From: Bacteroidota bacterium
Lineage (GTDB): Bacteria > Bacteroidota > Bacteroidia > Bacteroidales > VadinHA17
NCBI GenBank assembly: GCA_023430725.1
Contig: JAEYZD010000037.1
Coordinates: forward strand, 1-26,927
Direction: 5' to 3'
Length of the DNA: 26,927 bases
The notes under the pieces are model-generated. The model saw only the letters and a list, made by a program, of their open reading frames with translations. It made no database searches and was not told where the DNA came from. Made by a program: the position numbers and the translations under genes. Of the stretch, positions 15,327 through 24,578 are shown one piece after another (the first letter of the stretch is position 1; each line of letters opens with the position of its first letter).

Positions 15327-18300
15327 TCAGAAATCAAGGCTGAAAGAGAGGTAGAATATTTTTGGCAGGATATAGCCGTTGTCAATGCCCCATGCAAGGT
15401 CGGCTCTGACGAAGTAACCGAATAGCTGTGCCCGTGCGCCTCCGCCGAAGCCCATCACCAGGGGTTCACGCATTGCGTCTATTGTCACTTTGACGGGACC
15501 GTTCTCATAGACCTGGTCATTCCAGTAGTTCTCATTGCCCCATGGATCCCAGCCGGTCCATGCCATGCCAACATCATAGAAACCGACCAGCTGGAAGCTG
15601 TTCAGGAAGTTGGAGCGGAGCGGATGACCGGCGAAGTATCTGACAACGGGCCATCGCAGTTCGCTGTTTACCAGGGCGAAGTTGCTTCCGTTGCGGATAT
15701 TCTGGGAAAAGCCCCTCATATTGGTGGCGAGAGCCTGGAAGCCGTAGCTTACGTTTGGGTTGACCGGCACGGTCTGGTCGAACATCGGGACCCTGTTAAA
15801 GAATAATCCCATCCAGTTGTCTACACCGCCCATGTAATAGATCAGCCTCGAGGGGCCGAAGGAGGTGCTGCCGGCAAAACGGTTGGCCCAGATCAGGTCG
15901 CGGTGAATTTTCTGGTAGTGTCTGAAATCAGCACCAAGCACAAACATGTCACTCTTGCTGCGGTTCACCTCCCTGAAGTATTCGCCGAAGATCTTGAACC
16001 GTGTGCCGTAATATATATTAATTGTACGCTTCCTCGTGTTGTCATAGATGACTTCGCCCTTGAGCCCTGCCCAGTGGCGGTCAAATGAAGGGGCTGCGAG
16101 TGTTGTCAGGTCCGTTGACTGCACGACGTAGTTGTCATAACGGTAAGTGAGGGTCCCCTTGAGTGCCAGCACGGCGCTCAGGGGTTTGCGGAGCGACATG
16201 TATGTGGTGTAGCTTCTTATCTTGTAGTAACTGGTATCATTGTAGCTGTCGAACGATTGTTTGTGAAAGATGACCTGCTTGTCAAACTTTCCCCTCAGCG
16301 CCTCGAGGCTGACAAGGTATTCATTGCTGTCAAAGTTGCCCGAGAACCTGAAGCCGCCTGTGATGCGGTAGTCCTCGAACAGGTCTATGGTTCCGATCTT
16401 GATGAGCATGTTCAGCCCCGGGTTGAAATAGGGAGCTCCGCCGTTATAGGCCTGGTATGTATTGTTCAGGAAGTTGAAGTCGACCTGTGTTGCAGTGTAG
16501 TTATTGTAGAAAGCGGGACGGTAGACCAGGGCGTCAGGCATCTTCATCCTTGAGGTATCAAGGTTGATGTCCATATAGTCCTTTCTCCATTGCAGTTCAT
16601 AGAAGTTTTCCTTTTCCTGCTCGAAGACGTAGTTGCGGAAGTCTATTGGTTCATCGGCTGAAGCGTAATACTCATAGAGTGGCTTTTTGAGGGTGTCATT
16701 CATACGTGCCCTTTCCGCCAGCAGCCAGTCTCTCAGCTGGTTGATGCTGTCAGCGGCCCTCAGCTGTGCAGTCTCCTCCTGGCGCCAGAGTGTGGTCTTG
16801 ATCTCATCCTCTCTGACAGCCGGGTTCAAGGAGGCTGCTCCTGTAAGAAGCCTGTAGCGGCCGTTGTCAAAGATCACCGCTGCATCCTGGCCCCCTCTCC
16901 TGTCAAATGCTTCAAGGTTCCTGGGATAGTCAGTGGCCTGCCTGGGCGTAATGAAATAGGAGTAATGAAGCGCAGTGTCAATGTATGCAATTGTACTGTC
17001 AATGTTGCCGGTCCAGTGGTTCACAATGCCGTTTCCGTTGCCCAGGAATCCGGTTGAGGTGACTGACGGCATCAAAGGCATCGTGAGATCCTGCATCGAT
17101 CTGTCGCCAAGCCTTGTCAGCCTGTTGTCACGGGTCCTGAGGTCATAGGTGAAGAGGTTGTATGTCAGGCCTGTCTGCTCCTGTGGGTCACCCCGGTTGG
17201 AGAGGGTATCGGAAAGCCTGTTTGATGAGAATATGATTGTTTCGTCCTTGCCGGTTATGAAAACCGGATCACGGTCGTCAGCAACATCAAAGGTTATCCG
17301 TTCGTTTGTGCCGCTGATAATGGTATGGACGTAGATATCGGACATGCCGTTTATTACTGCGGAGGCGAGGAGCCGTGAGCCGTCAGGAGAGTAGGACATG
17401 GATAGCACCTTCTCGAAGAATGGCATTGTACGGTGTTCGAACTTCTTCTGGTCAGTGCGGTAGAAATAGAGTTCCACACCCCCCTTCTCCTCATTGGCAA
17501 ATGTAAGTATCTGTCCTCCGGGGTGCCATGTAAGAACCGGATAAGTGTAGTCAACCGATTGCTCAAATCGGGGCTCAACCGTGAATACCTTCCTGGTTTT
17601 CCCGGTGGAGGTGTCATAGAGCCATATTCTTCTTTTTCCCCAGTCGTTTGACACCCATGCCACCTGCCTGCCATCAGGGCTGACCTTCACGGCAGTGAAC
17701 CGTTCGTATGGTTTGGCCTTCCTGATTTCCTGCGGTTTTGTGAATGTTTCTCCGGGTTTGATCTCGTAATAGGCGCTGTAGAAGGCTCTCCAGTCGCGAT
17801 AGGTGTCCTTGATGCTTTTGCCCAGGCCGTAGAGGAAGCCGTCTTCGATATTGCGGTAGATTTTGGAGAGGTATATTATATTCGGTATGATGGCATCGCC
17901 ATATGTTTCGCCGATGTATTTCCAGAATGACTGGCCGGCAAAGACAGCCTCATCGTACTCGAGGTTGTCAAGATTCCTGTAGCGGTTGTTCGCGAAGGCG
18001 TCCCTGGCGCGGTTATCGGTTTCGCTGTCCCAGCCGTATGCGACGTAATTGATAAGGCCCTTTATGTACCAGTCAGGAATCTGTATCTGGTTACTGCTGG
18101 TAGTCCTGTCGCGCAGGTCGGCGTTATAGATCATTTCGTAGACAACAACCTCGGCAATTGCTGACGCGATGAGCTTGCTGAATTCTTCGTGATCACCGTT
18201 GAACCAGAGCATTATTTTGTTCTTGATTACCCTGCTGTATCCTCCGACGTTGTAGTCCTCCTCTGCAGAGATAAGGCCTACGTTGCTCTGGCGGAAATCG

Positions 18301-18602
18301 TTCTTCTTGTTGTATATAATAAGGATAGGGCGCTTGTCAAGGGTGTAGTCGAAGTAATCCTCTATCTCATCAAGTTTCAGTTGCGCCTCCTTCGCTGCGA
18401 ATTCTGCCACTTCGCGCCCGAACTCATTGTAGTAGACATCCATCTCATCAAACCTGAAGTATGTCCAGTAGAAGTCGCGGTGCTGCACGCGGTTTTTGCC
18501 GAAGGTCATCTGCATGCCGTTATAGAACTGGCCGGACACAGGGGTGACCGTCAGAAAGGAGAGGATGGCCAGGAACGGTATTAAGAGTCTTCTTCGTGTC
18601 AT
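15327..18602 (-). CDS. Large outer membrane protein: degenerate peptidase domain, TolB-like propeller, beta-barrel
   Basis: This 1091-residue protein has a signal peptide ending near residue 25. The N-terminal domain (about 30-270) resembles peptidase MA-type metallopeptidases. Where HExxH is expected it has AEVVV (150-154), and the later WYIKGLINY replaces the usual W..EG..Y, so no zinc site remains. The middle (about 310-560) has propeller blades of TolB/WD40-like type (VSPDGRQVAWVSN, WHPGGQILTF, YSPDGSRLLAS). The last 370 or so residues look like an outer membrane barrel of surface-antigen type, ending FSLDF. I know no function. The frame opens upstream to 18686, but the ATG at 18602 puts the basic MTRRRLL signal at the start. 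It is divergent from the DUF1573 gene. Confidence 0.82.
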   Translation of the reverse strand: MTRRRLLIPFLAILSFLTVTPVSGQFYNGMQMTFGKNRVQHRDFYWTYFRFDEMDVYYNEFGREVAEFAAKEAQLKLDEIEDYFDYTLDKRPILIIYNKKNDFRQSNVGLISAEEDYNVGGYSRVIKNKIMLWFNGDHEEFSKLIASAIAEVVVYEMIYNADLRDRTTSSNQIQIPDWYIKGLINYVAYGWDSETDNRARDAFANNRYRNLDNLEYDEAVFAGQSFWKYIGETYGDAIIPNIIYLSKIYRNIEDGFLYGLGKSIKDTYRDWRAFYSAYYEIKPGETFTKPQEIRKAKPYERFTAVKVSPDGRQVAWVSNDWGKRRIWLYDTSTGKTRKVFTVEPRFEQSVDYTYPVLTWHPGGQILTFANEEKGGVELYFYRTDQKKFEHRTMPFFEKVLSMSYSPDGSRLLASAVINGMSDIYVHTIISGTNERITFDVADDRDPVFITGKDETIIFSSNRLSDTLSNRGDPQEQTGLTYNLFTYDLRTRDNRLTRLGDRSMQDLTMPLMPSVTSTGFLGNGNGIVNHWTGNIDSTIAYIDTALHYSYFITPRQATDYPRNLEAFDRRGGQDAAVIFDNGRYRLLTGAASLNPAVREDEIKTTLWRQEETAQLRAADSINQLRDWLLAERARMNDTLKKPLYEYYASADEPIDFRNYVFEQEKENFYELQWRKDYMDINLDTSRMKMPDALVYRPAFYNNYTATQVDFNFLNNTYQAYNGGAPYFNPGLNMLIKIGTIDLFEDYRITGGFRFSGNFDSNEYLVSLEALRGKFDKQVIFHKQSFDSYNDTSYYKIRSYTTYMSLRKPLSAVLALKGTLTYRYDNYVVQSTDLTTLAAPSFDRHWAGLKGEVIYDNTRKRTINIYYGTRFKIFGEYFREVNRSKSDMFVLGADFRHYQKIHRDLIWANRFAGSTSFGPSRLIYYMGGVDNWMGLFFNRVPMFDQTVPVNPNVSYGFQALATNMRGFSQNIRNGSNFALVNSELRWPVVRYFAGHPLRSNFLNSFQLVGFYDVGMAWTGWDPWGNENYWNDQVYENGPVKVTIDAMREPLVMGFGGGARAQLFGYFVRADLAWGIDNGYILPKIFYLSFSLDF

Positions 18603-18665
18603 AATCAATGACGGAACACCTCCCATTCCGAACAAAATCTGTTCCAAAAGAGGGTATCCGTGAGA

Positions 18666-18697
18666 CAAAACTAATGGATAAACCAATAAAAAAACAA
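18666..18697 (-). promoter_or_regulatory. Promoter of the 1091-residue outer membrane protein gene
   Basis: On the minus strand TTG (18697-18695) is followed after 21 bases by TAGTTTTG (18673-18666), a full match to the TAnnTTTG -7 box with a partial -33 element at acceptable spacing. The leader to the ATG at 18602 would be about 55 bases. The rest of the 208-base divergent spacer holds no gene. Confidence 0.45.
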
Positions 18698-18810
18698 CCG
18701 CTTATACTTTTTTGTTAATTTTGGTGGTTATTATGGTAAAACCTGTATGGCCTGATCTTTGTTAAACAGACGGACTGAGAACATCGATCAGGAAATAAAA
18801 CAGACAAAAT

Positions 18811-19902
18811 ATGAAAAGGAGTTTGATTATTCTGGTTTTAATGACGCTTGTTGCCGGGATGTATGCCCAGCCGAAGCTCAATTTTGCAAGCACCCGTCAT
18901 GATTACGGCACGATGAAGGAAGAGGCCGGCAAGAAGGAAGCCATCTTCAGTTTCACAAATACCGGAGATTCAGTTCTGGTAATTACAAAGGTTCAGCCCT
19001 CCTGCGGATGCACGGCATCAGACTATACAAAATCGCCTGTTCCACCCGGAGGCAAGGGGTTTGTAACTGCAGTGTTTGACCCGCGTGGCTACAACAGTCG
19101 TTTTGCCAAGAGCATATCCGTTTATTCAAACGCAAAACCATCCGTGACTGTTCTGATAATTGAAGGGGAGGTTACGCCGCGTGAAAAGACTGTTGAGGAG
19201 CAATTTACATTTGCTGTGGGTCCTGTAAGGTTTCAGTCAAATCACCTGGCCTTCACAACCACAAAGAAGAGTGAGAAGAAGATAAGGGTGATGCCAATCA
19301 TAAACACCTCGAAAGAGCCTGCCACAATAGAGTTTGAAAGTTTGCCGGCACATCTTCAGATGAAGGTTTCTCCCGCCACTCTCAAGCCTGGTGAGAAGGG
19401 TGTTGTGGAGGGAACCTATGATGCGAAGCTGAATGCGAGTGCATGGGGTAACGTGAATGATCTGGTTCGCATGAAGGTGAACGGTCAGCCAATGCCAAAC
19501 ATCTACCTCTATGTCTCGGCCAACCTGGTCGAGGATTTCTCGGGGCTCAGCGCCCAGGAGCTGGCGAATGCGCCGGTCTTCAAACTGGCATCAAATACGG
19601 TTGATTTCGGTACGATAAAGCAGAGTGCTTCGGCAGATGTCGAGTTCATGTTCACCAACGAAGGGAAGACCGATCTCATCATCAGGCATGTTAAATCAGG
19701 TTGCGGATGTACGGCACTTATGCCCACTGAGAATGTGATCAAGCCCGGAGCCAGGAGTTCAATAAAGGCTAAATTCAATTCCGGAGGATACAAGGGGCAG
19801 ATTTACAAGAACATCTTTGTATACACCAATGATCCCAAGAATTCTGAGGTGATGCTGATGATCAAGGGTGAGGTGCTGGTTGAGGGTGACAAGGCGAAGT
19901 AA
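18811..19902 (+). CDS. Protein with two DUF1573 domains
   Basis: This 363-residue secreted protein has a signal peptide ending near residue 20 (GMYAQ). It contains two DUF1573 domains, immunoglobulin-like folds common in Bacteroidetes. The first (about 21-125) has the PSCGCTAS motif with Cys65 and Cys67. The second (about 255-355) has KSGCGCTAL with Cys298 and Cys300. The two copies share the pattern FxFTNxGxxxLxI ahead of the motif and a closing SVYSN or FVYTND strand. A middle region of about 125 residues without the cysteine motif links them. The function is unknown. meaB starts 23 bases downstream and a TlpA-like lipoprotein follows, so a shared transcript is plausible. Confidence 0.88.
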   Translation: MKRSLIILVLMTLVAGMYAQPKLNFASTRHDYGTMKEEAGKKEAIFSFTNTGDSVLVITKVQPSCGCTASDYTKSPVPPGGKGFVTAVFDPRGYNSRFAKSISVYSNAKPSVTVLIIEGEVTPREKTVEEQFTFAVGPVRFQSNHLAFTTTKKSEKKIRVMPIINTSKEPATIEFESLPAHLQMKVSPATLKPGEKGVVEGTYDAKLNASAWGNVNDLVRMKVNGQPMPNIYLYVSANLVEDFSGLSAQELANAPVFKLASNTVDFGTIKQSASADVEFMFTNEGKTDLIIRHVKSGCGCTALMPTENVIKPGARSSIKAKFNSGGYKGQIYKNIFVYTNDPKNSEVMLMIKGEVLVEGDKAK

Positions 19903-19925
19903 AAAATAAGCAGGCAGGTATTAAA

Positions 19926-21026
19926 ATGAGCAGGGACAGGCGGTTGACAGGGGCTCTCTCGGTACAGCAGGGAGTACCCCAGCCTCCCAGCATCAATCCT
20001 GACATGCTTAACCGCCTGAAGAAAAACAGGCGAAAGAAGCTCACTGCTGACGACTATGTTGACGGAATCCTTCGGGGAGACCGGACAATACTAAGTCAGG
20101 CGATAACCCTTGTTGAGAGCAGCCTCCCCGAACATTATGACCTGGCCCAGGCTGTTGTGGAGCGATGTCTCCCAGCCAGTTCGCGCTCGGTGAGGGTAGG
20201 CATTACAGGTGTCCCCGGCGCCGGCAAGAGTACTTTCATTGACACATTCGGGACATTACTTACGAAGCACTACGGCCGGCGTCTTGCTGTCCTCGCCATT
20301 GATCCCAGCAGCCAGCAGAGCGGCGGTAGCATCATGGGCGACAAGACCAGGATGGAGCAGCTGAGCACTGACCCTGATGCCTTCATAAGGCCTTCGCCGT
20401 CAGCAGGTACCCTGGGCGGTGTGGCGCGCAAGACAAGAGAGTCAATAATATTATGTGAAGCCGCCGGTTTCGATACAATTCTGGTGGAGACTGTGGGTGT
20501 GGGTCAGTCTGAGACTGCCGCACATTCAATGGTTGACTTCTTCCTGGTACTGATGCTTGCAGGTGCCGGTGATGAACTCCAGGGGATCAAGCGGGGCATC
20601 ATGGAGATGGCTGACACTATTGTGATTACAAAGGCTGACGGCACCAACATACGGAAAGCCGAGACTGCCCGGGTGGAGTACAAGAACGCTCTGCACCTGT
20701 TTCCGCCGGCACCGTCAAAATGGAATCCAGGGGTGATGACATGCTCATCTCTGGAGAAGACCGGAATAGCTGAAATATGGGAGACTGTCCGCGACTATGT
20801 GAGTGTCACAAAGAGCAACGGATGGTTCTGGGAGCGCAGGAGGGATCAGGCGGTGACCCGTATGCATGAAACGATCATCGACACGCTGAAGAATTCATTC
20901 TACAATCACCCGGACGTGGCATCACTGCTTCCCGGTCTGGAGAAGCAGCTGAGGGAGGGAGAGATCACCTCATACAAGCCCGCTTCAATCCTGCTGGACA
21001 AATATTTCGGGAGAGAGGGCCAATAA
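19926..21026 (+). CDS. meaB: Methylmalonyl-CoA mutase-associated GTPase MeaB
   Basis: MeaB is a P-loop GTPase that gates cobalamin loading and protects methylmalonyl-CoA mutase from inactivation. The 366-residue protein has the Walker A motif GVPGAGKS at 95-102. LAIDPSSQQSGGSIMGDKTRM, FIRPSPSAGTLGGVA, the ETVGVGQSE switch-like block and the VITKADG guanine-recognition motif follow. All are standard for the ArgK/MeaB family. The N-terminal 45 residues are rather polar and basic, and the C-terminal helices are of normal length. No mutase gene is in view, so the partner must be encoded elsewhere. Its presence, with a biotin carrier at the left edge, points to a propionate/succinate route through methylmalonyl-CoA. 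Confidence 0.95.
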   Translation: MSRDRRLTGALSVQQGVPQPPSINPDMLNRLKKNRRKKLTADDYVDGILRGDRTILSQAITLVESSLPEHYDLAQAVVERCLPASSRSVRVGITGVPGAGKSTFIDTFGTLLTKHYGRRLAVLAIDPSSQQSGGSIMGDKTRMEQLSTDPDAFIRPSPSAGTLGGVARKTRESIILCEAAGFDTILVETVGVGQSETAAHSMVDFFLVLMLAGAGDELQGIKRGIMEMADTIVITKADGTNIRKAETARVEYKNALHLFPPAPSKWNPGVMTCSSLEKTGIAEIWETVRDYVSVTKSNGWFWERRRDQAVTRMHETIIDTLKNSFYNHPDVASLLPGLEKQLREGEITSYKPASILLDKYFGREGQ

Positions 21027-21037
21027 GCAAAAATCAG

Positions 21038-21045
21038 TATCTTTG
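21038..21045 (+). promoter_or_regulatory. Candidate -7 box for the TlpA-like lipoprotein gene
   Basis: TATCTTTG is a full match to TAnnTTTG, in the 61-base gap after meaB, with the ATG 43 bases downstream. No -33 TTTG is evident at the right spacing. It suggests the lipoprotein gene may have its own promoter besides read-through from meaB. Confidence 0.37.
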
Positions 21046-21087
21046 AACCTTCCAAAACAAATAGTGTTAACTGATTAAAACAGTCAA

Positions 21088-22194
21088 ATGAAAAAGACAA
21101 TTATCCTTCTTCTGGTGGCAGTTGTTGCTGCATCATGCGCCAAGGAACCCAAATTTGTGATTTCAGGTACAATTGAAGGTGCCGGCAGTGAGACGGTCAT
21201 CCTTCAGAAAAGAATCCCCGGAGGCTATGAAGGGATAGATACCGCAGTACTCGAGAACGGAGCCTTTAAAATGGAAGGTTTCGTGGCATATCCCCAGCTC
21301 GTGAATCTCGCCATACAGGGCAAGCGCGGAGGTCTGAATTTCTACCTTGAAAACTCTGAGATTACAATTAACGGTCATGCCGATTCACTTTACCTGGCAT
21401 CGGTGAGCGGTTCAGCCACCCAGGCTGAATTCGACAGCTACAAGGCGCTGTTCGATGAGTCGAACGAAGAAATGACGAAGATCTACGACCGCTATCGTGC
21501 TGCCAAGATGGAAGGAAATGAAGAGCTCGCCTCCTCAATAGAGAAGGAACTTGAGGCTATCGATACGAAACAGGGTGATATCAGGAAAGAATTTATTGCA
21601 AACAATCCTGCTTCCTATGTCGCCCCTGCAGTTCTCAGCGAACTGGCATACTACCTTGAGGCTGACGAGATGGAGAGTCTGCTTGGCAAGCTTGACACCT
21701 CCCTGAATAAGGTACAGTCTGTTGTGACGATGAAGGAAAGGCTTGTGCAGCTCAAGGCTGTTGCCCTTGGCCAGAAGGCCCCTGACTTCACACTGAATGA
21801 TGTTGACGGCAACCCCGTTTCTCTTTATTCAAAGCTCGGAGGGGAGACCAAACTGTTGCTGCTCGATTTCTGGGCTGCATGGTGCCCGCCCTGTCGCCAG
21901 GAAAACCCGAATGTTGTTAAAGTGTGGAAGGAATACAACAAGCTGGGATTCGATGTCTTTGGCGTGTCACTTGACCGCACGAAGGAAGACTGGGTGAAGG
22001 CCATCGCAGATGACAACCTCACCTGGACACACGTCTCTGACCTGAAATACTGGGATTGTGCGCCTGCCAAGCAGTATGCTGTCAGCGCCATCCCCGCGAA
22101 TTTCCTGATTGACGGAAACGGCATCATTGTAGGGCATAACCTTCGCGGTGAAGCACTCGCTGAAAAGGTAAAAGAGCTGCTTGAGACCAGGTAA
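21088..22194 (+). CDS. DUF4369 / TlpA-like thioredoxin-fold lipoprotein
   Basis: This 368-residue lipoprotein has a signal ending AASC at Cys17. The N-terminal domain (about 22-120) fits DUF4369, a beta-rich domain common in Bacteroidetes. A helical, acidic middle (about 125-215) is probably a coiled coil. The C-terminal AhpC/TSA-thioredoxin domain (about 225-368) has the redox motif WCPPC, with Cys266 and Cys269, and the cis-proline segment SAIPANFLID. Such proteins act as periplasmic thiol-disulfide oxidoreductases. The substrate is unknown. DUF1573, which has a CGC motif, is encoded two genes upstream and could be a partner, but that is inference. A good terminator follows. Confidence 0.9.
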   Translation: MKKTIILLLVAVVAASCAKEPKFVISGTIEGAGSETVILQKRIPGGYEGIDTAVLENGAFKMEGFVAYPQLVNLAIQGKRGGLNFYLENSEITINGHADSLYLASVSGSATQAEFDSYKALFDESNEEMTKIYDRYRAAKMEGNEELASSIEKELEAIDTKQGDIRKEFIANNPASYVAPAVLSELAYYLEADEMESLLGKLDTSLNKVQSVVTMKERLVQLKAVALGQKAPDFTLNDVDGNPVSLYSKLGGETKLLLLDFWAAWCPPCRQENPNVVKVWKEYNKLGFDVFGVSLDRTKEDWVKAIADDNLTWTHVSDLKYWDCAPAKQYAVSAIPANFLIDGNGIIVGHNLRGEALAEKVKELLETR

Positions 22195-22217
22195 TTAAAA
22201 TATTTACTAATTTAGAT

Positions 22218-22248
22218 AGCCGTTGGGGCAGGTGTCTCAACGGCTTTT
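22218..22248 (+). terminator. Intrinsic terminator after the TlpA-like lipoprotein gene
   Basis: AGCCGTTG and CAACGGCT form a perfect 8-bp stem with a 12-base loop, followed by four T. It lies between the thioredoxin lipoprotein gene and the HerA-like gene, 23 bases after the stop codon. It separates two transcription units on the plus strand. Confidence 0.8.
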
Positions 22249-22263
22249 CTATACTTTAAAACT

Positions 22264-23820
22264 ATGGCAATGAGCAAGAAAGATGAATTTTTCAGTCACA
22301 TCAGCAGCGGTTATGCCTGCAAGGGCGACTACATCATACTGGGTGGCGCGATGCTTGATAAGGAGGCATTGGCTGATGCACACATCCGCATACCACTGAA
22401 GACACTGAACCGTCACGGGCTCATCGCCGGGGCGACGGGAACCGGGAAGACAAAGACCCTGCAGGTTATCTCGGAGCAGCTGTCGCTGAAGGGGATACCG
22501 TCACTTGTGATGGACGTCAAGGGTGATCTCAGCGGTGTGGCCAGACCGGGAACGGAAAATGATTTCATCCGCGACAGGCATTCAAGGATGAACCTGCCCT
22601 ATTCGACTATGGGATTCCCGGTTGAGCTGCTGACGATATCGGAACAGAATGGCGTAAGGCTTCGTGCAACCGTTTCAGAGTTCGGGCCTGTGCTGTTCTC
22701 CAGGATACTCGACCTTAACGATGTTCAGGGCGGAATCATGTCCATAATTTTTAAATACTGTGATGACAATCAGCTGGCACTCATAGACCTTAAGGACATT
22801 CGCAAGGTCATACAGTATCTCACGGGTGAGGGCAAAGCTGAACTGGAAAAGGAATACGGTGCGATGTCTACGGCATCAACCGGGGTCATTCTCAGGAAGA
22901 TCATAGAGCTAGAGCAGCAGGGTGCTGAGCGGTTCTTCGGGGAGGAGTCGTTTGACGTAATGGATCTCATGCGCAGGGACGGCAACGGCAACGGTTATAT
23001 AAACATCATAAGGCTTACCGACATACAGGACAAGCCGAAGCTGTTTTCCACGTTCATGCTTTCGCTTCTTGCGGAGGTTTACAGCAGGATGCCTGAAAAG
23101 GGTGATCAGCCGAAGCCGGAGCTGGTGATATTCATTGATGAGGCTCACCTTATATTCAGCCAGGCAAGCAAGGTCCTTCTCGAGCAGATCGAAACAATAG
23201 TCAAACTCATACGTTCGAAGGGTGTGGGAGTTTACTTCATTACCCAGAATCCGATGGATGTGCCCTCTTCGGTACTTGCCCAGCTTGGGCTGAAGGTGCA
23301 GCATGCTCTTCGTGCCTTTACTGCGAATGACAGGAAGGATATCAAGCTTACGGCTGAGAACTTCCCGCTTTCCGATTACTACAATACGGAGGATGCAATC
23401 ACATCACTCGGCACCGGAGAGGCGCTTGTTACGGCCCTGAACGAGAAAGGCATACCCACGCCGCTGGCTGTGATGATGGTTCGCGCTCCCATGAGCAGGA
23501 TGGATATCCTGACGCAGGAGGAGATAGATTCAATCAACCGGTCGTCACAGCTTGTTACAAAGTATTCAAGAGTTGTCGACCCCGAGAGCGCAGCGGAAAT
23601 GCTCGAGAGGAAGATCCAGGCGGCCGAGCAGAAGAGGAGTGAAGCAGAGGAGCGGCGGGCTGATGAGAGGAGTGTCGGACGGTCGACGGGCAGAACAGCA
23701 GGAAGGACCACCAGGTCATCCTCACGGCGGACTGCAACGCACCCTGTTGTTAAGGTGCTGACATCGGCCACTTTTATCCGCGGGGTGATGGGTATACTTA
23801 CAAGAGCAATGAAGAAATAG
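22264..23820 (+). CDS. HerA-like ATPase of the YjgR/DUF853 family
   Basis: This 518-residue protein is an ATPase of the HerA/FtsK superfamily, DUF853 type (YjgR in E. coli). Walker A is GATGTGKT at 56-63. Walker B is VIFIDEAH with Asp292 and Glu293. A sensor-like FITQNPMDVPSSVL block follows, then the LKVQHALRAFTANDRKD region typical of the family. No signal peptide or membrane helix is present. Residues about 440-475 are a highly charged helix, then comes a Ser/Arg/Thr-rich tract (about 476-495) before a short hydrophobic C-terminus. The biological role of YjgR proteins is not established. It is followed after 38 bases by the OmpA lipoprotein gene. An alternative ATG lies two codons in. Confidence 0.9.
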   Translation: MAMSKKDEFFSHISSGYACKGDYIILGGAMLDKEALADAHIRIPLKTLNRHGLIAGATGTGKTKTLQVISEQLSLKGIPSLVMDVKGDLSGVARPGTENDFIRDRHSRMNLPYSTMGFPVELLTISEQNGVRLRATVSEFGPVLFSRILDLNDVQGGIMSIIFKYCDDNQLALIDLKDIRKVIQYLTGEGKAELEKEYGAMSTASTGVILRKIIELEQQGAERFFGEESFDVMDLMRRDGNGNGYINIIRLTDIQDKPKLFSTFMLSLLAEVYSRMPEKGDQPKPELVIFIDEAHLIFSQASKVLLEQIETIVKLIRSKGVGVYFITQNPMDVPSSVLAQLGLKVQHALRAFTANDRKDIKLTAENFPLSDYYNTEDAITSLGTGEALVTALNEKGIPTPLAVMMVRAPMSRMDILTQEEIDSINRSSQLVTKYSRVVDPESAAEMLERKIQAAEQKRSEAEERRADERSVGRSTGRTAGRTTRSSSRRTATHPVVKVLTSATFIRGVMGILTRAMKK

Positions 23821-23858
23821 GGGAACTAATATCACTATCAGTTGTTAAACTTAAAAAA

Positions 23859-24539
23859 ATGAGAAACATGAAGAAGATCAACATTGGATTAGTTCTTGTA
23901 CTGGCCGCAACAGTTTTACTTGCGGGTTGTGCATCAATGAACAAGACCACCAAGGGTGCCGTTGTGGGGACTGCCGCAGGCGGAGCCATGGGGGCAGTGA
24001 TTGGAAAGGCAACCGGTAATCCGGCTCTCGGAGCCATCATAGGGGCTACTGTAGGTGGTGCCACCGGAGCAATAATAGGCCGCGAGATGGACAAGCAGGC
24101 CGCCGAGATTGAACAGACCGTTCCTGATGCAAAGGTGGAACGTGTTGGTGAAGGGATTGTGGTTGAATTCAGCAGTGCAGTGCTTTTCGGTTTCGATCAG
24201 TCAGATCTTTCTGCCGAGGCAAAAGCCAACCTGGACAAGCTTGTCAAGGTGCTGAACACCTATCCTGATACCAATATTGAGATTCAGGGCCATACTGACA
24301 GCAAGGGGAGTGAGACATACAACCAGAACCTGTCTGTAAAGAGGGCAACATCAGTGTCAGATTACCTGGCAGCCAACCAGATAACTGCCAACCGCGTTAC
24401 AACAAAGGGTTTTGGAGAAACATTGCCCGAGTATGATAATGAGACCGAAGAGGGGAGGGCTCAGAACCGCAGGGTTGAGTTCCTCATCACGGCAAATGAA
24501 AAGATGGTTGCTGAAGCTGCTGAAGAAGCAGGAAAATAA
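23859..24539 (+). CDS. OmpA-family lipoprotein with glycine-zipper segment
   Basis: This 226-residue lipoprotein has a lipobox LAGC at Cys24. The next 55 residues form a glycine-zipper region (GAVVGTAAGGAMGAVIG and a similar second stretch) that probably inserts in or packs against a membrane. From about residue 105 an OmpA-like peptidoglycan-binding domain follows: FGFDQSDL, the IEIQGHTDSKGS core and the Arg-rich NRRVEF end, with the acidic and basic residues that bind diaminopimelate. It would tether the outer membrane to peptidoglycan. The translation could start at the fourth codon (a second Met). An outer membrane barrel gene follows 39 bases downstream. Confidence 0.92.
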   Translation: MRNMKKINIGLVLVLAATVLLAGCASMNKTTKGAVVGTAAGGAMGAVIGKATGNPALGAIIGATVGGATGAIIGREMDKQAAEIEQTVPDAKVERVGEGIVVEFSSAVLFGFDQSDLSAEAKANLDKLVKVLNTYPDTNIEIQGHTDSKGSETYNQNLSVKRATSVSDYLAANQITANRVTTKGFGETLPEYDNETEEGRAQNRRVEFLITANEKMVAEAAEEAGK

Positions 24540-24578
24540 TAAGATAGGAATATTCATTATTAACCAAACAGTTAAATT

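Noticed and set aside
15327..18602. Active metalloprotease
   Set aside because: The positions expected to bind zinc read AEVVV and WYIKG instead of HExxH and W..EG.
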